Shown: positions 33,744 through 46,030 of the stretch, piece after piece | Layout of the letters: the number at the start of each line of letters is the position of its first letter | Position numbering within the stretch: position 1 is the stretch's first letter | From: Nepenthes gracilis | Taxonomy: Eukaryota > Streptophyta > Magnoliopsida > Caryophyllales > Nepenthaceae | Assembly (NCBI GenBank): GCA_033239525.1 | Contig: BSYO01000011.1 | Location: 11,435,078 to 11,499,077, forward strand | Length of the DNA: 64,000 nucleotides | Reading direction: 5' to 3' | Notes under the pieces: model-generated | Seen by the model: the letters and a program-made list of their open reading frames with translations, nothing else | Databases searched by the model: none | What the model was told of the DNA's origin: nothing | Position numbers and translations under genes: made by a program

Positions 33744-34165
33744 TGGAACCGGTTTGATTAACGGGATACTTCGATGGTATCGGAAGAGTCAGATCACCCA
33801 CACATCGACTGGATTATGTCCGAGACTAACCGATGTTAAATGGCTGAGCTTGCCATGGGAAGCTGTCCACAAATGCAGCTCTTGTTGATTAGACAATATT
33901 TTCTGTTTTGGCTTATTTTTTGTTTTGCTGACTTGGATTGTTCGAACGTGTGTTAGTTGTTAATTGCTGAATTGGATGTTAAATACCGATTGCACAAAAA
34001 AGGGATATAGACAAATTATCTTATTTTTCATTTCTTCCTTCTCTTCTTCTTCTAAGTTGCTCCCTTCTCCCTATTCATGTTTCTTCCTCTTCTCTCCCCC
34101 TCATCGCAGATCTCACTCGCTCGATTTCATTGATTGTATCATTGGTTAACGAAAAAAAGGGGCAG
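33744..34165 (+). repeat. 3' LTR of the 29185 element, mixed with host intron sequence
   Basis: Starts at 'tggaaccggtttgattaacg' (5' LTR: tgttaccggtttgattaacg) after 'cgaggacaagg'. It aligns with the 5' LTR but contains pieces of the host flank 29005-29184 in the same order: gtcagat, atcgactgg, ccacaaatgcag, agacaata, cctattca, tttcattgattgtatca and aaaaaaaggggcag. See findings. Confidence 0.7.
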
Positions 34166-36229
34166 CTGGCTAGGACATGGAGAGAGTTAAGAACTGAGAA
34201 AGGGGGTGTTATGGAGCCATGTGAATTTGGAGAATTAGATGTTAGCAAGGCAAGTAGAAGGAAAGAAAGAGAGTTAAACGAGAGAGGAAAAGAACAGAGT
34301 AAAAGAAACAGAGTAAAGGTGAGAGGAGAAGGAAGGAGATAGGGGAGGGATCAGACGAGGGAGAAGAGAGATCAGATGAGGGAGAAAAGGTAAGGATCAA
34401 TATTCTTCTTCATTACATTCAATTCTCGGTACTGTTACATATATTGTCTTACACAATTTCAACTGCTAACAACCTCATTTCCTTCTAACAACTCTAACTA
34501 ACCAGTCAGTTACTGATGCACTACTACCCGTTCCATATTACTTGCTAACTAACTGCCTATAGCTGCTATGCTCTTCCTTCTCTTACAAACAGTGTTGGTA
34601 CAGCTAACCATATAAGATCTGCTGCCTTCCTTTGTTTACCCGCTTTCTGGTGCTGTATAATTGAGTTACCAGAGTACTACTGATGTTCTTCTTGGTGATG
34701 CACCTTTGTTACGTGACAGGGAATCGGCAATTTGATCACTTTTGCGTGGTTTATGGTAGTAGCGATTTCACTGACTGGTAGCATACAAAGTAATTTGTGA
34801 TAAAGTGGCTTCAATCTCAGGGGGAAAATGATGTGTTTGTGAAGAAAAGAGAGGAAAGTTGGAAGTATAGTGAAGAACGGATTAAATATTAGAGGAAATG
34901 AATGGGACTGAGAAGCTAGACAAATGCTGATAGGAAGAATTAAGCTGAATTCATGTTCATTCATTCATTCAAATGACTACATGAGGCTGCTGTTGCTTTA
35001 TATAGACAGTTGTTTACAAACTGAATACAATTGTTACTGGGTAGAATTGGTTGTAAGTTGTAACATAAACACTCCTTAGCTTGATGTGATAAAGAAATTT
35101 GATGCTTATAGGCTTTTGCATTGTTTGTCTGAGGACTGAGCTGTTGTTGAAGTGGTTGCAACTGTATTGGTAGAAGGTAACTGCTGTTGAAATAGGAGCA
35201 CAGATGCTTCCTCTGTGGTGGCATGTCGGTGACCAACACATGTTGGACAGTGACTGTCTCCGACACATCGAAGACTCTCAATGAGTGTTAGGCACTCTTT
35301 GTCGCATGTTAGAATATTTTGTAATTATTTTGTTGTTAATTTGCACATGCTGAAACACGTTTACACATGTTGGAGACATACTTGGGACACATTTGGCGAA
35401 TATTTTATTATGTAAAGTGAGAAAATTGTACATCTGATCGAAACAGTCGGGTGGAATCGTGCAGATGGCTACCAATGTACATTTTGAACTTGCTGTATTT
35501 GTTCTGTTATCAAAACTTTGTCGACCTGCATGTTTGAAACATAGCTCTAGTGTTTTTTATTTTATTCTATTTTTGTCCTAACTATGTTATTAATTGTTAT
35601 TTGAATCCTTTATTGCATTTGCTTGTTTGACTCTTGTCTTTTTTTTTGCCTTTTTGAATGGAGGGAGCTTTGTGACCTGGCTTTGTCTTTTGAATTATAG
35701 TTTGGTGTTTAGTGGATTGTGTTAGGTCTGTATTTAGTGTTGGTAAATTACGTGACATTGATTGTATTTTGAGTCTATTTTATATCTTGTCTCTAGGTGA
35801 AAGTTTTTAAGCTTAGATTTGATTAATGTGGTAGGATTGTTTTTCGCACAAGAAAAGGCTCGCATGAGCGCGATTCATGCTTGAGTGAATATCTGCACTT
35901 GCTCAATATGTGTTTGTAGGTTGTTTGGCATATGATTACAAGTTATCAAGACTATGTACCAAGCCCACACATAGCGCACAAGATATGCTTTTAAGCTAAC
36001 CATGTTCAAATACCACCCACTTGTTTGTGAGATAGTGGCTTTAGCTATGGGATTCCAAATTCTCTCACATATTAGAAACTCAAGTGGAGGGCCGGTATTA
36101 TTTTCATACAATGTTTGAGCGACTTATGTTCCAGCGAAAATTTAGTTTCTGCCCATTAATCACTCCACTAAGCTGTTTCAACAAGGAGTTTATTTTATAA
36201 ACTCCTGTTCATCATTCAAAGATGCAACA
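34166..36229. other. Intron 1 DNA with a diverged direct repeat
   Basis: A purine-rich stretch at 34170-34400, then sequence of which 34780-35180 reappears in diverged form at 47125-47770. It includes 'ttgctttatatagacag' near 34993 (a possible TATA box) and (CATT)n near 34954-34970. No coding sequence. Confidence 0.5.
34780..35180 (+). repeat. Dispersed direct repeat, copy 1
   Basis: Key shared phrases with copy 2 (47125-47770): 'ggggaaaatgatgtgttt', 'gaagaattaagctgaattca', 'atgactacatgaggctgctg', 'acaaactgaatacaa', 'gttgaagtggttgcaactgt'. The phrases are in the same order and orientation. The family is not identified; the TATA-like motif suggests an LTR or promoter-bearing repeat. Confidence 0.55.
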
Positions 36230-36893
36230 AAGAAGAAAGGAGGGTGAAAGTGGAAGAGAGTGAAGTTTGGGAAAATTATCTTTAAGCATCTAAGACTAAA
36301 AATTAAGAGAACAATTCCTTTTTGGGAGAGTATTCTTTTATTAAGATGAGTACCTTATCATTATGAGATCTCTTACAAAATCTGAAATAAAACCTTAAAT
36401 TGATTAGCCTACAATCTACGGAGTTTCGGTGTGTGGTTTGTTTTGTATATTTGAGGCATGCTTTGGCTAAAGAAGTTTGATCAACCAAAGATCCATTTGA
36501 TAAAACCAAAGGATGTTTGGGTAGCTACAAATTTGCATATCTAAAGAGGGTTTTAGATAGTCACTTGTCTTGGGTTAGCGGCTAGATGGTCTAGTGCATT
36601 TTTTCATTAGTCTGTAAGTTGACTATTCTCATATAATGAATTTTCAATTGGTGACTCATAGCTCAGAGGGTTTTTCTCCATAAGCAAGTTAAGAGTTTTT
36701 TCTTTGTCATCAAAACATTATATTTTTTCAATTTTTGCATTTTATTTATGGTATATGCACGAGAATGGTGATATAATTTCAGCATTTAGATAAATAATTT
36801 TTTTACATGTATTAAAGTTACAAAAATTAATTTGTAATTTGTGCTACAAACACCTATTCACCCCCTTAGGTGCTTCTAGGTCTAAATGCCATT
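36230..36893 (-). repeat. Inverted repeat arm 1 in intron 1
   Basis: The reverse complement matches 45478-46030. Shared phrases read on this strand: 'gggggtgaataggtgttt', 'ttttgatgac', 'gtcaccaattgaaaattcat', 'atgagaatagtcaactta', 'ccctctttagatatgcaaat'. Likely two copies of one dispersed repeat inserted in opposite orientation. Confidence 0.65.
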
Positions 36894-38462
36894 TTCTCCA
36901 ATTGATTTCCTCACTTTTATTCTTTTGTGGGCATTAAAAACCATGGTTATGTGTTTGTTTTTGGCTGTCTTTTTCCTTTACTTTTTTCTTTACATAATTG
37001 TGAACAATAAGAACTACTTTTTTCCTGAATTTCCCTACCTCTTATTATTTGTTAAATTGCTTGTTTTGGAACTTTTGCTTGTAACTGAATGTCTTGGGCA
37101 ATTATTAATTGTATAATGATGTGTTGCTTGTTTTATGTAATCTATTGTTGTTTAATCAATTCTGTTCCTTTAGGTAAGTTTTAGTGATAGTGTGACCAAT
37201 GTATTGTGTCCTAATTTATTGAAAAATGATGGATTGCTGTTTCGGTGTCATGTCGCATTCATTTTTCATGTCCGTGTTTGTGTCTGCACTACTTTGCTGT
37301 TGGATGCTTGTTTTGGTTATGTTTTTTTCTTCAGTTGCTGAATCAGCAGCTTCCTTCACTTCAGTTCATGACAGTGCTGTTCTGCATTGCTGATGCTTCT
37401 GCCCCTTTCTTTATGACAATTCCTTCCTGGATGAAATCATCCTTGTCCCAAAGGGTGGAACGAAGACAATGGGACTGAAACAGAGGTACTTTGTAAATTG
37501 AGAAAATTGTGGTCCGTATAAGCAATGTAACATCTATTGTTCTGTCTACTGAGACTGCTGATGAGAGCAATGTAGGTATCCTCATCAGCTGCAGGCTGCC
37601 TTCCTACCTGTGCTGCCGTTATTTTGCATATGTGAGCAGTCTTGCTAACAAGATTTTGCCCCTAGTCTTGAAGGAATGCTAATGAAAATGATAATGGGCA
37701 CAACTGCTTGTTGGAAAAGTGGTTTGATCCAACTTAGGAAGGAATTTGTGATGTGATATGAAGGTGTAGAAGTGGTTTGGTCCAACCTATGAGTTTCTAT
37801 TACCTTGTTAGCTTCTAGTTTTGAACCTAGAGCATTTTTTTGCTTGATTGATGTAGTGGTGGGTCATTTGGGATACCTTAGTATAAACTTCATGATCGTT
37901 ATGCACATTTGTAGCACAGGAATGGCAGCATTGTTTCAGGAGACATTTTTCAATGAGTACTTCTTTTGCAATATGGCTCCTTTGTTGGCTTTGTACATTA
38001 TAACAACTCTCTTATCTATGCAATATATCCTTGATCTGTGCTATTTTCTGGTCTGGTATACTTTGCTGAACTCAGCAAGATTGTATTCAGATTTTTGCTT
38101 AATTGTGTCCATTGCCTCCCTTGTTCCTTCAAAGCTTAACCGCTAGATAATCTTGTTACTTACTCAAGAGGCTGTTTCACTTGTGTTTCAATAGTTTCCT
38201 CTATTTCTGTTTCTGGAATTGGAAAATCTGTAGTTGTTTTGCCTCTTGAAAGCACATTGTGACATCTATTGGCAAACTTTTCCTTAGGAACCATAAGAAA
38301 TAAATTTGCAAACCTGATGTTCATTTGACAACTACCATCTTATCTATTCCTGTTATTGAGTAATTCCCTTGCAAGGTTAGCAAACCTTCCAATTGTGGTC
38401 GCATAACTATGTACTCCAAAAGTCCATGAGGGGAAATAGTTGGGACAACTTTTCTTTGGTTA
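36894..38462. other. Intron 1 DNA, largely featureless
   Basis: AT/T-rich. The stretch 37325-37400 ('gctgaatcagcagcttcctt', 'ttcatgacagtgctg') echoes 47800-47880, extending the direct-repeat relationship of 34780-35180 with 47125-47770. The longest ORF (37805-38146, 113 codons) has no recognisable motif and is hydrophobic low-complexity; I do not call it a gene. Confidence 0.45.
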
Positions 38463-38964
38463 TGATGCAAGACAACTCAAAATTAATCGTCTTGCTTGAA
38501 CGACTGATATAACAGTAAAGACAAGTTATTTACAGCCATATTCAAGCATTAATGAAGCTCATTACTCAAGAGAGAATGCCTCAAACCTTGTTCCAAGGAG
38601 AACTATGGCTGACCCAAAGAAGATGCCCCTAAATGTGCCACTCTCCCCCTTTTGAAGAACAGCCGTGCCACCTCTCCAAATGACCCTTAGTAATTGCTGT
38701 TTGCTTATTTAAAGAAGTGAAGTTCAATGTGTAGGTAGATCAAGTTTACATCAAATCTTTAGTGAGTTATCTCCTTAATCCAAAGTAGTAGTTCCTCTTG
38801 TTGGTCAGTGAGTTTCAACACTTAAATTGAGTGATTTCATAAGCTAATTACCAAAGGTGAGCGAGTCCCTTTGTAGGATGAGCAATTTCCTGACTTTGTT
38901 CCTTAATTATCAACTATCTTTATCAATCCAAATTCCAATTTAATTTTAACATGCTTCTGCATCA
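38463..38964 (+). repeat. 5' LTR of the 38463 element
   Basis: Phrases shared with the 3' LTR include 'aagcattaatgaagctcatt', 'caaaccttgttcca', 'agaagtgaagttcaa' and 'atttatcaatccaaattcca'. Confidence 0.75.
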
Positions 38965-39433
38965 TACGGTCTTAAAGAAGGAAAAATTCATGCAGAAATA
39001 TCAAAAGAATCCGACATAGAGTTGGACGCACGACTCAATCCCGGACATCTATTACTAGGATGAAATTGTAAACTTACGCCAAGAGAATGCAAAACTCCAA
39101 CGCCAACTTGAAGAAGCATTGAGGCAGTCCCCCGTTTTAAGCTAATTACCAAAGGTGAGCGAGTCCCTTTGTAGGATGAGCAATTTACCGACTTTTTCCT
39201 TGAATTATCAACTATCTTTATCAATCCAAATTCCAGTTTAATTTTAACATGCTTCTGCATCATATGGTCTTGAAGAAGGAAAAATTCATGCAGAAATATC
39301 AAAAGAATCCGACATAGAGTTGGACGCACGACTCAATCCCGGACATCTATTACTAGGATGAAATTGTAAACTTACACCAAGAGAATGCAAAACTCCAACA
39401 CCAACTTGAAGCATTGAGGCGGTCCCCCGTTTG
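38841..39433 (+). repeat. ~298-bp tandem duplication across the LTR/leader junction
   Basis: Two near-identical units, 38841-39138 and 39139-39433, both starting 'aagctaattaccaaaggtga' and ending 'agtcccccgttt' (the second has 'ggtcccccgttt'). Each holds the last ~125 bp of the LTR, the primer-site region (tacggtctt / tatggtctt) and the start of the gag leader. The second unit lacks a GAA triplet. The units resemble each other far more than the two LTRs do, so the duplication arose late or was homogenised. Confidence 0.9.
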
Positions 39434-40480
39434 ACCAGTCCCACAACCCACTGCACCATTCATCATTCCAGAAGAACCATTGGAAGGATTTGAGGTAGGA
39501 CACTCCAGCTCTAGTTCTTCACAGCCGCTGCTACATCCAGCCACCAGTATTCAAGCCCAACTGCCAGCCCACAACCAATCTCTATTCTCCTTGGAGGTCC
39601 TCATTCGAGCTTTAGAGAATGTTGACAAAATCATTTTGGTAGATGTACTAAAATTCAAGGGGAAAATGGATCCTAAAGTCTCTTGTGACTGGATTGTGGT
39701 GCTAGAGGCATTCTTTGAATGAAAAGAATTAATTGAGGAAAGGAAGGTTCTTTTTGTCACCACCAAGCTCTGTGGACTGGCTTTATCATGGTGGCAACAT
39801 TACCAAACAAGTCGGAACCAACGAGGGCACCAATGAGAGAGCATGTGGGTGGAAATGGAAATAAAGTTAGAGGAGAAGTTCCTTCCTATGGAGTATTCCC
39901 AAACATTGTACTGAAAACTCCAACTTCTCAAACGAAGGTCCTACCAAGACATTGCTGGTTACATGGAGGAATTTTGTAGATACTTGAGCTAGGTCAATCT
40001 GTGAGAAGATGACGGTCAACTCATGGCCTGGGGTCAAGCAAACCATCCATGACAAACTCCTAATGCACCATCTACACTTAAGGAAGCACACCAAATGGTG
40101 CTCAAAGCTGAGACAAAGTTAAAGCAAACCATGAGGTGTCCCGAATGAGGAGGGACAATAGCCAACCTTTCAAACAATCATCCCAAGGGACCGAGCCATA
40201 CAAAGTTGTTGGCAGCACCTCATATCAATGATTGGGCCTAAGAAGAATGTTTTCATTGCAGAAAGGAAGGACATAGGATGTATATGTGCCCCTAGAAAGG
40301 CAACCAGGTTTGAGTCAACTTAGTCAATCAATAACTTGGTGACTATGTTGAACTACGATTTTACTCGAGGGAAAAGTGGAGGAAATAAGCGAACCCGACA
40401 TTGCGGCTGAATTCTCGGTCATTTGAAAAGTCCTCAGAAACACCCGCAAATAAAGTGAGGACCATTGGCTTTATAACCAC
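39434..40480 (+). pseudogene. gag pseudogene of the 38463 element
   Basis: Reads KMDPKVSCDWIVVLEAFFE near 39664-39720, corresponding to gypsy gag (MDPxxFxDWLxxLExxFE), with a TGA following. Later words are VSRMRRDNSQPFKQSS (about 40130-40185) and CRKEGHRMYMCP-type knuckle remains near 40250-40290. Stops are frequent. Confidence 0.7.
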
Positions 40481-43400
40481 ATCTGTCACTCGTGCAGCAC
40501 CATGTAAGGAAAATGTGCATAATCATAATTGACTATAGGAGCTACAATAATCTTGTTTCCCAAGGAATGATTGATAAATTACAACTAAAGTGCGAGAAAC
40601 ACCTTCGACCCTATGAAGCTTCATGGTTCAAAAAAAGGTGCTGAGATTGTTGTTTAAGAAGAATGTCAAATAAAGTTATCAATCAGGCACTATGAAGATG
40701 TGTACCTTTCTGACATACTCCCCCATGGATGCGTGCCACATCGTTCTCAGGTGACTGAGGTAGTTCCACTAAAGGGTGCTTCATGACAATGCCTCAATGT
40801 CTACTCTCTCCACTTCCAAGGAGTAGAATTCGTACTATAACCACTACATGAAGCTGCTATTTCACTTGATCAACCCACTAGCTAATTCTCCATTAAAGAT
40901 TTCGAAGAATCTTGTAGAGAAAATCTCATTTCCTATGCACTTGTGGTACATTCGTCCACCCTTGTGAGTCCAATTCCCACCACGCTAACTGTGGAACAAC
41001 TCCTACGTGAATACAGTGATCTAGCCCCGAAGAACTACTATATTAGCCTCCGCCTATGTGGGATAGCCAACACAGAATCAACGTAGTCCTCGGTGCCACC
41101 TTACCAAACCTACCCCTTTATCAAATGATGTTAGCCAAACATACCAAATTGCAATAGCAAGTGAAAGGGCTTCTCCAAAAGGGGCTTATCTAAGGAAGTG
41201 TTACTCCATGCATATTCTTGGCCCTACTTAGCCCAAAGTAAGATGACACTTGGAGGATGTGTGTTGACAGCAGTGCTATCCACAAGATTATAGTTAAGTA
41301 TAGTTTTTTGATCCCATGCCTTGGTAATATGCTAGATATGCTATCTCGTTCTTTTGCGAAGATGGCCTTAGAAGTGGATATCACTAGATCTGCATTCACC
41401 TGGGAGACAAATGGAAGATTGCCTTTAAGACTCACGAAGGGCTCTACAAATGGCTTGTTATGCAATTCGGTCTTTCAAATGTCTCAAGTATATTCATGCT
41501 GCTTATAGACAAGGTACTTAACCTTTCATTGGAAAATTTGTTGTTGTTTACTTTGACGATATCCTATTTTCAGCAAAGAACTTGTCGATCACTCCTTGCA
41601 TCTTCGTCAAGTTTTTGAAGTACTTTGGCATGAAAAGTTATTCATCAATCCAAAGAAATGTTCCCCTTATGAAAGAAAGCATCAATGAGGGCATCAAAGT
41701 GGACAAAGAAAAGACACAGGCAATTGTTGAATTGCCTATCTAGCAAAATATTATAAAAGTATGCAACTTTCACGTGCTAGCTACCTTCTACCTCAATTCA
41801 TAAAAAAAACTTTAGTATCATTGTTGCCCCCATCACCTACTGTATGAAAAAGGGCAACTTTCAATGGAACGACTCCACTCCCACTAGTTTTGACATGGTG
41901 AAGACAATGCTAACCGAGGCCCGTTCTTACCCTTTTTGATTTTAGTGAGGTCTTCATGGTTGAATGTGACATATCTCATCTTGGCATCAGCGTTGTCCTT
42001 GGCAAAGGGGCTAACCGGTATTCTTGTTTAGTGAGAAGCTCAACGATGCAAAAAAGCATTATTCCACATAGACTTAGAATTCTATGCTATTGTCTTGGAG
42101 CTATGTTTTTAGTATTTCTATTTGATCCACAAAGAGTTTGCCTTGCTTTTCAACCCTGAAGCTCTACTGTTCCTCCATGCCTAGAAGAAGCTTAATTCTC
42201 ATCATGCTAAGTAGGTGTCTTTTCTTCAGAAATGCACATTCGTTCTCAGAAGTTCGGAGCTATGAATAAGGTTGATGATGCTCTTAGTCTTAAAGCCAAC
42301 CTCCTTAAGACCTTAACCTATGAAGTAATCAGCTTTGATTTACTTCCAGAAAATTATCACATCGACACCTAGTTTGGAGGAATAATAGATGACAATATAT
42401 GGGACACGACCTTCACCAAGGTCAATGGCTCTTTCTTTAAAGGTAACATGGTGGGTGTCTTGGAGGACATTTCAGCTGAGAGCAAACACACATCCTCATG
42501 AAGGATGCTGTTTTTGGCCCTGAACGAGCAAAGATACCGATCAATTTGTGAAACAATGCATGGTCTATCAATAACTCAATGTGGAAAAGGATGGTGATTA
42601 AATGATGGGACGTACCAAGCCCTTCCAGTCCCATGACATCTTTCGGAAGATCTTATCATGGACTTTGTTTTGGGATTGCCTAGGATCCGATTCCGGACAT
42701 GACTCCATATCCATTGTGGCTGACCGCTTCTAAAAAAGTGGCTCACCTCATACCTGGCCATTCCACTACCAACGTCTCTCAAGTTGAACGTCGTTTGCTT
42801 GTATGGAGTACCAAAAACTATTGCTTTGGAGAAGACACAATAGTTATTAACCACTTTTGGTGAACACTATCGGAACTTACGGAAACAAAGATTCAAATTT
42901 TGAGTACATTGCACCCCAAACTAATGGGCAAATTGAGGTTATCAACTTGTCTCTTGGCAATTCACTTCTTAGTCTTATCTATAGAAATTCCCGTACTTGG
43001 TATGCGATCATTGCATAGGCTGAGTTTGCTTTCAATTCTGCTCGCAACCAATTGATCCAACTATCTCCCTTAAAAGCTGTTTATGGATGAAATCTGGGGC
43101 ATGTCCTCAACCACATTCCACTCTCTGTATCAAAGAATTTAAGGTTGGAGGCTGAAGAGTTAACAAACTGTATCAGAGACATCCATGCTCAAGTTAGGAC
43201 TAATTTGGAAAAAGCCAACACACATCACAAACAGGCTGCTAACATCCACCAGAAGAATGCTAAATTCAATGAAGGTGACCTTGTCATGGTCTACGTATGC
43301 AAGGAACGTTTTCCTATGGGAACATATCACAAACTATGAGATTAAAAATTTTGTCCTTGTTGGGTGCTTAAAAAGATCAACCTGAATGCTTATCTAATTC

Positions 43401-43660
43401 AACTTCAGGAGAGCTTGGGAATGAACCCCGGTTTCAATATTTCCGACTTATGTGCCTACTATGGCCCGGCCTTGGAGCAATCAGCTAAGGCTTCTGATCT
43501 GACACTAGATGAATTGCTTGACTTTATTGTGCTTGATTCCTAAACAACCACAACCCACCACAAAAGCTACACCCAACATTTGATATGACTCAAGGGTGCG
43601 TCTGCAACAAAAGACTATTGGGTTACTAATGAGGAACTAAGGCACCTCCAAACAACCCCT
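40481..43660 (+). pseudogene. pol pseudogene of the 38463 element
   Basis: Protease region: NLVSQGMIDKLQLKCEKHL (about 40548-40605). RT: VVVYFDDILFSAKN near 41540-41580 (FDD kept) and RNVPL remains. RNase H: FMVECDISHLGISVVLGKG (about 41953-42010). Integrase: MDFVLGLPRI near 42660 and NLEKANTHHKQAANIHQKN, KFNEGDLVMVYVCKERFP at 43205-43330. Near 43385-43450 comes INLNAYLIQLQESLGMNP, the conserved integrase end. Frameshifts separate nearly every block. Confidence 0.75.
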
Positions 43661-43715
43661 ATAGAACCTTGTAATAATCCTAACTTGAGGATGAGTTTTC
43701 TTGAAGAGGGGATGA

Positions 43716-44166
43716 TGATGCAGAATAACTCAACAACAACTCACATCAAGCATTAATGAAGCCCATTACTTAAGAGAGAATGAACCAAACCTTGTTCCAA
43801 AGAGGACCTTGGATGACCCAAAGAAGAATGCCCCTAAATGCAGACCCTCAGGTTTTCAAAGAGCTGCCATGCCACCGCTTCAAATGACCCCAATTAATTG
43901 TTGTTTGCTTCTTTGAAGAAGTGAAGTTCAACTTAGGTAGATTAAGTTCACATCAAATCTTAAGTGAGTTATCTTCATAATCCAGTATAGTAAATCCTCT
44001 TGTTGATGAGTGAGTCCTAACATTTAGGTTGATCAATTTCCTAAGTGGACTACCAAAGTGGAGCAACTCCATCTGTAAGGTGTGTGATTTTCCAACTTTT
44101 GTACCTGAATTTTCAAGTATATTTATCAATCCAAATTCCAATTATTTTCAATATGCATCCACATCA
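43716..44166 (+). repeat. 3' LTR of the 38463 element
   Basis: Partner of 38463-38964; ends 'gcatccacatca'. It has not been hit by the tandem duplication seen at the 5' side. Confidence 0.75.
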
Positions 44167-45477
44167 AATTACTAGGTATAACATGTGGCGGATCTGAACC
44201 ACAAGAACTCAGCTAGGCTTCTGTATAGCTATTGCAAGCTAGTTTTTGTCAAGGAAATTTAATTCACTTCCCTTTGCTTCATTTTAGTGAGAGTTTACTA
44301 CATAGTTTGCAACCATCTCATATATGTATCTGTTTTTTTCGAACACATAGCTGCCGAAGCACCAGAATGGTTATGAAACTGCACATAAGCTTGTCTAAGT
44401 TCTGAAAAATGGTCAAATTGATATTGTCAGCCTTTCCAAAAGGGTCAAATACTTAATTCAATGGAATTTGAATTATTATGGCTTAGCCCGAAAAGGTTCA
44501 TTTATTTCTTTTGCAATGCGAGTAGCTGTCTTAGTTGTGAGACTTCTGTTTTTCTACATTCTTATCCTTTTATTAATGTCATAATTACTTTCTGCAAAAG
44601 GAGTAGCTGTCTTAGGAGTGCCTCTAAATTGAGAATCAGTTCCAGCATTCATTCCTGAAGAAGATTATACTTCACCAGCTTGTGATAAGATTACTTGATA
44701 ATGGAATATGGAACCCAAGTGAAAGAACCCATGTGATCACTGAAAACTGATGAGTGCTTGAATATAGTAGGATTTTTAGCAAACTATGTAGTAGTGGAAG
44801 TGGACAACTAATTTGTTCGTGTTTATTTGCCAGATTAAGGTAAAAGATGGACATATATCATCAGGGCTGGTAGTAGCAAGAAATCAGAAAGGAATTTCAA
44901 GAACTGTAGCCAATCAGGAATTTATTTACTGAGTTTGCCATTGACTTTAACAATCATTGACATTTAATTGGAGTTGAGATTTTGCAAAAATGATCATGTG
45001 AAAGCAAGCTGTAGGAATCGGGGGAATGAATGTTGTGGAGGCAAGAATCAAGTGTATGATATTCAGTAATGATAATTTGCAGAACTCGGGCCTGATATTT
45101 TTGTATGAGGACTTCAAATGAGAATTCAGAATTTAAAGAATGGAAAATTGTTTGGTAGCGCATTTATATGAGCTGAAGTGGAATCAGATATTGGAACACC
45201 AAGGGTTTGAGGATGACGTTGATAGCAAATATGGAAACTGAGGTCTATTTTGTAGGAGAAATTGTTAGAGCTACTTGCTGTGCAGCAATTTAGAAACACT
45301 AGCTTTGACATTGAGAAAGAATAACAGTATTATGAAGAAGAATCAAGAAAGCGACCATGTTTACTAGTGAAGTGGAATGATGAAACAATGAGGTTTTTGA
45401 GAAGTCTGTTGTTTTTTACTAGCAAGGCCATTGGAGATTGATTTTCTTCAAAATTCAGATTTCAAAATTAAGAATGA
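44167..45477. other. Intron 1 DNA, no feature recognised
   Basis: No ORF with known motif. The phrase 'gtagctgtcttag' occurs twice (about 44522 and 44602), a minor local repeat. Confidence 0.4.
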
Positions 45478-46030
45478 TAAAATGGCATTTAGTCCCATGA
45501 ACACCTAGAGGGAGATGAATAGGCATTTTTTTGTGAAAATATAAAAAAAAAAAATTATAATTTCAATACACGTAAAGAAATTACGTATCTAGATATTTAG
45601 ATATATAAAAGTAAAATGTCGAAATATAGAGAACACAATATTTTGATGATGATGATCAACTTGTTTATAGAGAAAACCCTCCATGCATCATGTCACCAAT
45701 TGAAAATCTATTATGTGAGAATAGTCAACTTATAGATCAATGAATGAACGCACTAAATCTTCTAACCCACTAACCCTAGACACGTGACCTTCAAATATTC
45801 TCTTTAGATTTGCAGACCAGTTTCTACTTAGACACCTTCTAGCCTCTCTGAGTGGATCTTCTATTAACCGAACTCTTCCTACCACAACACAATGTCCTAA
45901 ATCTATGTATGAGCCATGCATTGGAACTTTACACTGTGTAGGCCAATAAAGGTAGATCATGTTTGGAAAAAAAAAAAAAAGTGAGAGATCTCAAGTCATT
46001 GAAACTCTTATCACCAACAAAGAATGAGGA
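45478..46030 (+). repeat. Inverted repeat arm 2 in intron 1
   Basis: Direct-strand partner of 36230-36893: 'gagggagatgaataggcatt', 'gatgatgatcaacttgttta', 'gtcaccaattgaaaatctat', 'gtgagaatagtcaactta', 'ctctttagatttgcagacc', 'agagatctcaag'. An A-tract interrupts it at about 45963-45980. Confidence 0.65.

Larger units (their letters stand above)
29185..34160 (+). mobile_element. Ty3/gypsy element in intron 1, coding region broken
   Basis: LTRs of about 0.45 kb, primer site 'tttggtgctttcattgag' after the first LTR, gag, RT, RNase H and a long integrase ORF in gypsy order, and probable 5-bp duplication GGCAG. The gag-to-RNase H part carries many small deletions that switch frame every 100-300 bp, while the integrase part is a clean 254-codon ORF. 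The lineage differs from the Tekay-like element (much shorter LTRs, different gag knuckle region CFNHDERFTPG). Confidence 0.85.
38463..44166 (+). mobile_element. Second, older Ty3/gypsy element in intron 1
   Basis: LTRs 38463-38964 and 43716-44166 start TGATGCA(A/G) and end (G/A)CATCA. The 3' LTR follows a purine tract (gaagaggggatga). The internal region keeps gag, protease, RT, RNase H and integrase words in gypsy order but with dozens of stops. The flanking 5-mers are GGTTA and AATTA, not a clean duplication. The LTRs have diverged strongly, so this insertion is older than that at 29185. Confidence 0.82.

Noticed and set aside
37805..38146. 113-codon hydrophobic ORF in intron 1
   Set aside because: T-rich intronic DNA, no recognisable domain, no conservation evidence.
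38458..44171. Target duplication for the second intronic gypsy element
   Set aside because: Flanks read GGTTA and AATTA; only three of five bases agree, so not claimed.
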